Below are positions 40,401 to 52,400 of a stretch of 64,000 nucleotides of DNA, in pieces. Both the position numbers and the translations under genes were made by a program. Numbering within the stretch: position 1 is the first letter of the stretch; each line of letters opens with the position of its first letter. The notes under the pieces were generated by a model that worked only from the letters and a program-made list of their open reading frames with translations, was not told the origin of the DNA and ran no database searches. This DNA is from Mytilus californianus (Eukaryota > Mollusca > Bivalvia > Mytilida > Mytilidae), in NCBI RefSeq assembly GCF_021869535.1, contig NW_026262701.1, forward strand, positions 49,665,278 to 49,729,277, written 5' to 3'.

Positions 40401-43400
40401 GATTTTTGGTGTTTTAACGCCACTTTTAAGCACCGCTTTTGAGATATTTCGTGGCGGCCAGTTTTTATTTGTGGAGGAAGCAGGAGTGCCGGGGGAAAAC
40501 CACCGACCTTCGATAGGAAAACTGATGCAACCAGGTGGAGGGGTAGGAGTCTTATCTCTATCAGAATTGTGGAGAGATGGTGTAACACACAGTACCTACC
40601 AAACTGTTGTTGAGAAGTACCAGGTGGAGGGGTAAGAGTCTGATTTCTATCAGAGTTGTGGAGAGATTGTGTAACACACAGTACCTACCAAACTGTTGTT
40701 GAGAAGTACCAGGTGGAGGGGTAGGAGCCTTATTTCTATCAGAGTGGTGGAGAGATTGTGTAACACACAGTACCAACCAAACTGTTGTTGAGAAGTACCA
40801 GGTGGAGGGGTAGGAGTCTTATCTCTATCAGAGTGGTGGAGAGATGGTGTAACACACAGTACCCACCAAACTGTTGTTGAGAAGTATCAGGTGGAGGGGA
40901 AGGAATCTTATCTCTATCAGAGTGGTGGAGAGATTGTGTAACACACAGTACCTACCAAACTGTTGTTGAGAAGTACCAGGTGGAGGGGAAGGAGTCTTAT
41001 CTCTATCAGAGTGGTGGAGAGATTGTGTACATACAGTACCTACCAAACTGTTGTTGAGAAGTACCAGGTGGAGGGGTAGGAGTCTTATCTCTATCAGAAT
41101 TGTGGAGAGATGGTGTAACACACAGTACCTACCAAACTGTTGTTGAGAAGTACCAGGTGGAGGGGTAAGAGTCTGATTTCTATCAGAGTTGTGGAGAGAT
41201 TGTGTAACACACAGTACCTACCAAACTGTTGTTGAGAAGTACCAGGTGGAGGGGTAGGAGCCTTATTTCTATCAGAGTGGTGGAGAGATTGTGTAACACA
41301 CAGTACCAACCAAACTGTTGTTGAGAAGTACCAGGTGGAGGGGTAGGAGTCTTATCTCTATCAGAGTGGTGGAGAGATTGTGTAACACACAGTACCTACC
41401 AAACTGTTGTTGAGAAGTACCAGGTGGAGGGGTAAGAGTCTTATCTCTATCAGAGTGGTGGAGAGATGGTGTAACACACAGTACCTACCAAACTGTTGTT
41501 GAGAAGTACCAGGTGGAGGGGTAAGAGTCTTATCTCTATCAGAGTGGTGGAGAGATGGTGTAACACACAGTACCCACCAAACTGTTGTTGAGAAGTACCA
41601 GGTGGAGGGGTAGGAGTCTTATCTCTATCAGAATTGTGGAGAGATGGTGTAACACACAGTACCTACCAAACTGTTGTTGAGAAGTACCAGGTGGAGGGGT
41701 AAGAGTCTTATCTCTATCAGAGTGGTGGAGAGATGGTGTAACACACAGTACCTACCAAACTGTTGTTGAGAAGTACCAGGTGGAGGGGTAGGAGTCTTAT
41801 CTCTATCAGAATTGTGGAGAGATGGTGTAACACACAGTACCTACCAAACTGTTGTTGAGAAGTACCAGGTGGAGGGGTAAGAGTCTTATCTCTATCAGAG
41901 TGGTGGAGAGATGGTGTAACACACAGTACCTACCAAACTGTTGTTGAGAAGTACCAGGTGGAGGGGTAGGAGTCTTATCTCTATCAGAATTGTGGAGAGA
42001 TGGTGTAACACACAGTACCTACCAAACTGTTGTTGAGAAGTACCAGGTGGAGGGGTAAGAGTCTTATCTCTATCAGAGTGGTGGAGAGATGGTGTAACAC
42101 ACAGTACCTACCAAACTGTTGTTGAGAAGTACCAGGTGGAGGGGTAGGAGTCTTATCTCTATCAGAATTGTGGAGAGATGGTGTAACACACAGTACCTAC
42201 CAAACTGTTGTTGAGAAGTACCAGGTGGAGGGGTAGGAGTCTTATCTCTATCAGAGTTGTGGAGAGATGGTGTAACACACAGTACCTACCAAACTGTTGT
42301 TGAGAAGTACCAGGTGGAGGGGTAAGAGTCTTATCTCTATCAGAGTTGTGGAGAGATGGTGTAACACACAGTACCTACCAAACTGTTGTTGAGAAGTACC
42401 AGGTGGAGGGGTAGGAGTCTTATCTCTATCAGAATTGTGGAGAGATGGTGTAACACACAGTACCTACCAAACTGTTGTTGAGAAGTACCAGGTGGAGGGG
42501 TAGGAGCCTTATCTCTATCAGAGTAACTGATCCTCTTCCTAGATCCACCAGTTCTTCCAAACTCTACAGATGAATACCTGTGTATAGTAAGAAATAAAAC
42601 AACTATAATTTTTAAACCTGGAAAATCATGAAGAGTTAGTTACTAGTACTTTACGTGTACATGCAAACATAAAAAGGCAATGGAAATATAGTGGCAAATG
42701 CATGTACTGTTGGATTCATATTTATTTCCTGGGTACCAATTTTCTTGAATTTACAAATATAGAGCTGCGCCATGAGCGCATGATACGCATGTCACCATTT
42801 TAGTTTTGATTTTTAAATAAAAAAGTTCCATAACTTTGCAATGTCATATCAGAAATTTATAAAAAAAACAAAAAGGAGCTTATAAACAGGTCACAATAGT
42901 TTCATGAAAACTGCTCAAAGTGTTTATATTATTTTCTGAAAACTGAAAATCGCCCCTTTCTATGAATAAAATTTCCTAACTCGGAAAAGTAAAATCAAAA
43001 ATTTATAAAAATTAAAAGGGAACTTATGTCAAAAGATATAAACAATTCACCAAAGTTTCATCACAATTGGTGAAAGTGTTTTTGAGTTATTGTTGGCAGT
43101 GTTGATGACATTTGGACGGTCGGACAACGGTATACCATAATACATAATCTTAGATTGTATTACCAAGGATGTTTGATTTTGTGGTTTTGCAAAAGTTTGC
43201 AGACAACCATATGAAAAAAATTTGTACTTCGTTGAACATTTAAATTAATTGTTTACTTTCACCTAAGATTGGTATCCTATCAATAATAATGAAGCCACAG
43301 ATTACATTTTTTTCAATAGAGAATGATGCAAACCAGTAATTATGCTTATTTTACACAAGAGTGCACACGCTGAAATGTCTCGCCTTCTTTACTAATCATT

Positions 43401-46400
43401 GATATTATGTTGATAGTCCTAAATATAAAGCTTTATTACAACTGTCACATAAACTTAACATTAACCAAGTAAACTAAACATTGACCAATGAACCATGAAA
43501 ATGAGGTCAAGGTCAGATGAACCATGCTAGGCAGGCATGTACAGCTAACAATTCTTCCATACAACAAATATAGTTGACCTATTGCTTATAGTTTAAGAAA
43601 AACAGACCAAAACACAAAAACTTAACACTGAGCAATGAACCTTGAAAATGAGGTCAAGGTCAAATAAAACCTGCGTGACTGCCAAATAGATCATAAAATA
43701 TTTCCATACACCAAATATAGTTGAACTATTGCATATAGTATTAGAAAAAAAGACCAAAACTCAAAAAACTTAACTTTGACCACTGAACCATGAAAATGAG
43801 GTCATGGTCAGATGACACCTGCCCGCTAGACATGTACACCTTACAATCATCCATACACCAAATATAGTAGACCTATGGCATACAGTATAAGAAAAACAGA
43901 CCAAAACACAAAAACTTAACTATAACCACTGAACCATGAAAATGAGGTCAAGGTCAGATGACACCTGCCAGTTGGACATGTACACCTTACAGTCCTTCCA
44001 TACACCGAATATACAAGACCTATTGCTTATAGTATCTGAGATATGGACTTGACCACCAAAACTTAACCTTGTTCACTGATCCATAAAATGAGGTCGAGGT
44101 CAAGTGAAAACTGTCTGACGGGCATGAGGACCTTGCAAGGTACGCACATACCAAATATAGTTGAACTATTGCATATAGTATTAGAAAAAAAGACCAAAAC
44201 TCAAAAACCTAACTTTGACCACTGAACCATGAAAATGAGGTCAAGGTCAGATGACACCTGCCCGCTAGACATGTACACCTTACAATCATTCCATACACCA
44301 AATAAAGTAGACCTATGGCATACAGTATAAGAAAAACAGACCAAAACACAAAAACTTAACTATAACCACTGAACCATGAAAATGAGGTCAAGGTCAGATG
44401 ACACCTGCCAGTTGGACATGTACACCTTACAGTCCTTCCATACACCGAATATACAAGACCTATTGCTTATAGTATCTGAGATATGGACTTGACCACCAAA
44501 ACTTAACCTTGTTCACTGATCCATAAAATGAGGTCGAGGTCAAGTGAAAACTGTCTGACGGGCATGAGGACCTTGCAAGGTACGCACATACCAAATATAG
44601 TTGAACTATTGCATATAGTATTAGAAAAAAAGACCAAAACTCAAAAACCTAACTTTGACCACTGAACCATGAAAATGAGGTCAAGGTCAGATGACACCTG
44701 CCCGCTAGACATGTACACCTTACAATCATTCCATACACCAAATAAAGTAGACCTATGGCATACAGTATAAGAAAAACAGACCAAAACACAAAAACTTAAC
44801 TATAACCACTGAACCATGAAAATGAGGTCAAGGTCAGATGACACCTGCCAGTTGGACATGTACACCTTACAGTCCTTCCATACACCGAATATACAAGACC
44901 TATTGCTTATAGTATCTGAGATATGGACTTGACCACCAAAACTTAACCTTGTTCACTGATCCATGAAATGAGGTTGAGGTCAAGTGAAAACTGTCTGACG
45001 GGCATGAGGACCTTGCAAGGTACGCACATACCAAATATAGTTATCCTATTACTTATAATAAGAGAGAATCTAACATTACAAAAAATCTGAACTTTTTTTT
45101 CAAGTAGTCACTGAACCATGAAAATGAGGTCAAGGACATTGGACATGTGACTGACGGAAACTTCGTAACATGAGGCATCCATATACAAAGTATGAAGCAT
45201 CCAGACCTTCCACCTTCTAAAATATAAAGCTTTTAAGAAGTTAGCTAACGCAGCCGCCGCCGTAGCCGCCGCCGCCGGATCACTATCCCTATGTCGAGCT
45301 TTCTGCGACAAAAGTCGCAGGCTCGACAAAAATGATACAGAAATAATCTGTAGAACATTTTTTGATTGTCTTCTGAACGAGGTTTAGTTTTTAAGTACTT
45401 ATATTAGTTTAACATTTATGAAGCATAAACACATAAGCCATAGTACTATTCAGGAAAAAAACACCTGTTTTTCTATAAAAGTCTAGTCTTTAATGCAACT
45501 AGCTTTCTATGAAATCCTTAAAGAAAAAAGTAATGACCTTAATGAGTCATAAATGTTCTGCTATTGCTTAACGGTTTACTTAAGGTTAAGTTAATATCAA
45601 TGATATCCAGATACTGCACATTTGTAATACCGTATATCGGGTTTCACGTCGGCTTTTTTTCACGATTTGATGACAAAATGGGCATGTTAAATTTTCAGTG
45701 TGTAGATTTTTGCTGAATTGGAAAATACACGCGAACAAATAATTGTATCTTATTGTTAAAGTTGTAAACAACAAAAACTTAATTAACTAACAGTTAATCA
45801 ATATCAAATATATAAGAGTACTACAAACGAAAATACACTTTCAAGGAACGTAAAATATTATGTACATTGGGGTTTACTAAAAGTTGAAGGTTTTGCTCAT
45901 TAGAGGTATACAAATATCCGTGTAAATATGATTTATTTTATTTTTACATATATGCAATTTTCGGGTTATGACACCAATCAATAGAACATCGCTAATTAAC
46001 ATTTTTTAACATGTCACTGATTGCTGTGTTGTCAAAGGTGAGACATGTAGGATTAGCCAGTTTAATTATTATGAAAACAGAGATATTAACATGATTAATT
46101 AAGTATGCATATTCTTGTGATCTGTCGAACAACACAAAAGACTCGATAAATAACAGTATATTGTGTAAAACTTTCAAACAACGATAAATCTTGGAATATG
46201 CAGGGAAATTTACGTGGGGTTAAATTTTCGCGTTTCTTTAGCTGCCACAAAGAACAAGGCAAAAATTAAACACACACGAAAAAAACGGATATACGGTACA
46301 CTGAAGATTTGAGGATTTTACACAAGATTGTCATGAATTCTTGTGTCAGTTTGCTTTAATAGTTGTACTACTATTGATTGTTTTGTTGAAAGGTAAAAAA

Positions 46401-49400
46401 CTTTTTGAAGATTGTTGGATACATATATATATATGTTTATAGTTGCACAAAATACAAAATTATTTTCTACAATCTTTATATACAGGAAGCAATACGAGTA
46501 CACATTTTTTTCCCCACAATATATCATGCAAGTTAAAATTGATACTTAAACACTTCGTTTATTAAATTCTAAATAGCTTTTTTTGTGATAGAGCTAGCTG
46601 AGAGCATGATAAAATAATCAATTCTCTTTAAAAGAAAATACAAAATATAGAAGTTCCTTCAAATTGTAAGACTCCGGCTTCCTGCACTCATAAATTCTGG
46701 ATGCCACGAAATAGTCAATAGTGCTCAAAGTGGCATTAAACACCAAAAATCAAGCAATGAAATTGTAGGACAAATTTTCAAAACATTCCTTCTCAATTAA
46801 ACCATATAAGAAGATCTAAGTTTGATATTCAAAAAACAAAAGCAATGCTTACACAGCAGGCAAAATAAAGAAGACATAGTTTATTGCCTTATTTCACAAA
46901 GATATCTTATGAGAAAAAGGGGTTGTATAATGTTTGTTATGAACAATTTAGTTTAATTTACAATCAATTAAGTCATGTGATTTAAGGATGTACTTATGTC
47001 AGGTTTAGAACTTTTTGTCAGATGTTCGGACTCCTTGGTTTTTTCCTATGATACACAGATACAGGGTTAAATATTTACACCCATTTTTCTTTTCATATAA
47101 GGCTTCAATAGCTCATAAAGGTCATTTACCAAAATTCAAGCAGATTCTAGATTTATTTTCTTTCAATTTGAGACCCAAATTATACCAATGCAAATATAAG
47201 GTAAAAGTCTGAGTCAGCCTTTTAACCTGCATTCTTTTTAAATTAAATATCCCGAAAAGGAGCTCCATAACGGTATTAACCTATCAATATTTTAAGCTTA
47301 TTTTATTCCTTAACTAATGCTCTTCTGACTTTTAGTATCAAATTTAAATTCTAGATTTTATTAATTTCACCTAAGTACATCCTTAAAAACAAAGGTTATT
47401 AACGATACATGCTCCATGTAAAATAATGTAGATAATGTAAGGTGACAGTCCAAGTGAGGTGAAATTTTAGCATATTTTTAGCTAATACATGTAGTCAACA
47501 AATAAAAATAGATAATGTTGAGAGACAGTGGATGAATACCATTTGAATCTGAATGTAAATAATGACCCTTTTTAAAAGTACATTGTGAAAAAGCTTCCAC
47601 TCGACTTGGACCTATTTGCTAAATTTAAGACATAACGAGGTCACCTAGACAGAAACAAGAACATAATTAACCCGATGTTCAAAATAGTTCAAAAATAAGT
47701 TTTACAATGTAATACGACTGTACCATGGCCAAAAACCAAAAACCAATTATAGCATACAACTTTTAGTGTCTATAACATGAATCAACAAGTGGATTATGAT
47801 TATAACTGTTCAAACATAAAATGTAGGTCATAGTGTCCCAATTGCTGTGAAATATAGTTTGTATTATATGAAATGATTGCAGCAGTGAAATATTATTCAT
47901 TCACCATCATGCATTTCTGAGATGTGACAGTAGTCAGTAGATAAAGTTTGATGTAAATGCAAACTTGACTTAAGTCATTCCATTGTGTAATTTAGGTCAT
48001 ATGTAGTCATTATTATAAAAAAAATTATGATATGAAAATATTGAAAAATCACTGATACATCACTTTAATATAGAGATCCAACAGCCTTTAGAAAGGAAAA
48101 TTTTTTTTTATCAACCATGAAATATTGGTCAAGATGATTCTAATTTACTGATAAATGTTGTATACTATTACATGTATACCTTGTTCACACAAATGCTAGA
48201 TTCAAATTGGATATGAGGAAATCTGACGTAGATCTGGATGTATCATATCAGATTCAGTTATGAATCCGTTTGCGTTCACTACTGGTTCTGTAATATGTAA
48301 TTAGTGAACAAATTCAATTTTGCATACGAGTGAACACAAATCAGCTTGGTTTGTCAAATCTGATTTCAAATCCGATTTTGTTGTGTCGTGTGAACAAGGT
48401 TTTATACAACAGAGAGGTAATTAAAAACCATATCCAAACAGATAGAAAAACAAAAGGACATGAGTAAATCTATATTTTTAGTATTTGTACATTTTGTAGG
48501 TCATAAAAAAGAAGTTAATATCATTATTACAATCAGGAAAGCTACTAACACAAATGTTAGAAAAAGTGTAACCAGTTACAGAATTTGTGTAATGTGTATG
48601 TGAGTGAAATCATGTGTGCCAAATGGTGGAAATTGACATGACATATGAACATGTACATTACAATGACCTACCCTGCATGATGAAGGCTACGAAATAGATG
48701 TAATTATAAAATGAATGTTTTGCTAAATGAATCTTTTTCAAAATGCCTTTCTAAAACAAAGGGCCTTAAAAAGATATTTGTCATTAAGTAAAAATGTTTT
48801 TATGGTGAAGAACAGATTTGAATATCAAAATATGCCATGACAATGATGACTATTCAAATTCTTGAAACTTTTAAATTCATGTAAAAAGTTTACAAAAGAT
48901 GTGAATTATCTCCCTTTGACAACTTTGAAATTAATTTTCTCATTGTTGTAAACTATGGATGTCTGACTCGTATATGAAAAAAATGCAGAATACATTTTAA
49001 ATTTCTATTGTCAGAATTTTGCTTTTTAAACTGAATAATTTTTCATTCTGAAAGCATGACGTAAAATAGAATGAGCTTCATTTGGTATGGAAATTCTGAG
49101 AAAAAGAAGCCAATTGAAATCTCTACCCACAAGGAAATATTTCCTAAAATCCATTTAGATTTTGTAAAGTACAAGAACAAAAATTATCTAAGTAGCAAGT
49201 ATACTCTAGTTCTTCATAACATTTGAAGTGGGTTTTTTAATTGCATCTAAATTTATATTTCATTTGCAAACTATACAACAGGAAATGTATCAACATAAGT
49301 AGCTTTCAAAGATTCATCACACTGCATCAAATGTTAAGAAAAACAAATTGAATGTCAGGTTTACTACCGGTACTTAATGTGACAAAGAACTTGAAAGAAG

Positions 49401-52400
49401 TGTATGATGAAACTTCTACAAAATGAAAGTTTCCCCGTTATTTGGCTATATTTAGCTGTTATATAGTCATATATATGTAGTCAAATAGTTTTCTTAAAAC
49501 TCCAGTTATCAATCATGTCAATTGAAATTTCATTAATATCTTAAAAATCCCAATTAAACGAAGAAAATATATTAGATACATTTGAACTTAATATTTCAAA
49601 AATATAGGCAATGTATGTAAACTCCATAAAGGGCTATTTTCTTTTTTCTTCTTCTTTAAAATCCCATACAGGGTTGTTAATTGCTTAACCTCAGTGACAA
49701 CTATATCAATACATGTATTTTAAGTAGTTCTAACCCCTCTGCCTTATTCAACCCTTTAGGTCCTAATTTATTTTAACTTGTTGTTGCATACCCAGGTTCC
49801 TCCATCTGTTGGTAATCATATAAACTACTCTCTGGGTCACTAAGAACATCTTCATCATGGCCAGTTGGTGGCATTCTCAATCTGCCAAGCATCGAGGCTT
49901 TTAGTACTCCAGTAGTCATGGCTAGTCCTGGAGTAATGCCTACAGGAGTTTCTGGTGGTGGGGTCCTTGGTACAGCTGAAAAGGCAGCCACTGGAAGAAG
50001 ACCTGCTGAAACTGTGCCCTACAATTTTAAAATAAGTGCTTAATTGCAAAATATCATGTTACATGTAAATATATTAAATTGATTATTAACTACATGTTAC
50101 TGTCTAAACTTATAACATGTAGATATACACCATTACATACAAGTTTAAGCATAAAACTAATAGGCAAACAAACAAACAAAAATACAAACAAACAAACAAA
50201 CAAAACAAAACAAAGCTTACTATTTCTAGATTAGGTTTGCTAAAACTACAATTGATTTTGTATGTCAACACAGTTGTGGAACTGGTAATTACGTGTATCT
50301 TGTTTTGGAAAGGTAAATAAACATAGAGCATTTCAAAGTTAACATGATCATTATAAGACACTACTTAGTACTTTTGGAAACTTGATTTTAAATATGTGCT
50401 TACTGTTACTACAAATGTATAACAAATTCACTAAATTGTCATGAATAAAATTAACAGTAACATGTACTTTACCCTATCCTAAACTTTAAGTTTTGAGTAC
50501 TAAAGACTGTTTTTGTTCTATCAGGCCTAATAAAAAATTGGATGGTTTCCATTAACATGCATCTGTTTTGAGTACTGAAATTGTCCTAGTTATAATCTTT
50601 AAGACTGAATCAAATTAGCTTTGTTTCCAGATACCTTTTTTCAATAATGAATTCAACCTGGTTTTAATCTTTAAGACCAAATCAAAATTAGACTTGTTTC
50701 CATGAATCACACAATATGATTACATAAAATTTATATCTATAAACATGATAAAAGGAATTTTAAAGAATTGCCAATTTACCGACCCTTTCATCTTAACGAG
50801 GCACATATTTTTTGGGACCTGATCAGTATTTTGTATGTTGTACTTCAAATTGAAGTAGCGTCATAAGTTGTAACATGAACCATTAATATTAATACTTGTG
50901 TATTGGCTATTATAAAGGAAATACATGCATACATACTAATTGATTATATAAGTACATTTGTTTGAAGGAGTATTACATGTTTATATTTTTATACACCACA
51001 TTAAAAAATACCATTGATTTTTTTTTATCTGATCAGTCTTGAGAACAAATTGGTTTATTAGCTTGGAAAACTTTGCCTTCTCTGACCTGATATTTTTCTA
51101 AAAATACCCCTCCTGAAAATGATAATAATGAACTTTTGATGGTATTTTTAAATGTGGTGTACTGTTTTCAGTTTAAAACCTTTCTGGAAGAGAAAATCAT
51201 TAAACAGATGTTGCATGCTTCTTTAAAGGAGCTACCATTTTATTTTTATGGTTGGTGGGGGGGGGGGGGGGGGGGGGCTAGGATGAAGAATTTTGTCCTG
51301 CATTTTTTTTTAGTTGTAATCTCTGTCCTGTTTTTTTATTTTTCACTCTATTCGGTCCTGTCTTTTTTTTATTAGTTTATCCTGTTTTTTGTACATAATT
51401 GTCACATTCTGCCTTTTTTTTTTGGCAAAGTTGCTCATCCTGCCTTTTTTTTTTAACTCAAAACTCCTGTCCTGCCTTTTTTTTCAAATTTCATCCTAGC
51501 CCCCATAAAAATCAAATGGTAGCTCCCTAAATGTAGTTCAAATTGTTGCAAGTATATTATAATCAGCAATAAATCCTAAAATTTTAACAATTTTTGGCGA
51601 ATGGGTTATTAAAAAAAACTGCTTTTAAAATAGAATTATTTCATATTCTACTGGTGCTGGGATGTTATGTTTTAACACTATGATATCCTTGGTTTTAGAA
51701 AACTTAACATTTGCAAACAGAACAATATTCAAGCTTGCTTTCAAAAACAAATGATCCACAGAGTTAACATACATGTGTATGTACATGTAGGTTTTTAAAT
51801 TTCAAAATTAAAATCTTTTCTCCTCTTTATTGTAATATATGTTTTTGATTTTATGCATTTATGTGACACAAATTCTTGATAAGTTTTAAACTTGATTTAG
51901 AGAAGGAAGAGCTTAACTTAGAAACCATGTGATGTCAGAGGTTGTAATTGTTTATATCTTATTGATTACTGAGCTTTAAAGAATTAGACGTTCATGGCAG
52001 ATCTTTAATGAGTAGTTTTGGTAAAATGCACAATGTTCAGTAATCAGTTTTGGAATGACTTAAAGCTTGAAATAGGGTACATGTACAATGTACATGATGT
52101 ACATATAATTTTCTCATATTGAAGATTAAATGTAGCCAAAGTGTTTCAAAGCAGAGATGTGCAGATTAAAGGAGCACTGGATGTATGTGCCATCGTGAGA
52201 AGAACTTTATCAAAACAGTTTTTGGGTGGATAAAAGATGCCTGGAACACTGTGTAAAATCATGTCATTATAAGTGGGTCTTCAAAGCCAGTTTCATGTAT
52301 ATATGTCTTTGGAAAATTTATTGTTGCTGTCTTGTTTAAATGTTCTTTTAACATTAAACTTTAGCTACATTTATAATTTAAAATGTTTTTCTTACATTCA

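Noticed and set aside
40561..41309. Open frames of 71-97 codons reading LHHLSTILIEIRLLPLHL or SLHHSDRNKAPTPPPGTSQQ
   Set aside because: They are translations of the 89-bp array in shifted frames. Only the single copy next to the exon 3 acceptor is taken as coding.
22180..42523. CRISPR-like arrays
   Set aside because: Regular spacing exists, but the units are contiguous minisatellite copies without unique spacers, in an intron-containing animal gene.
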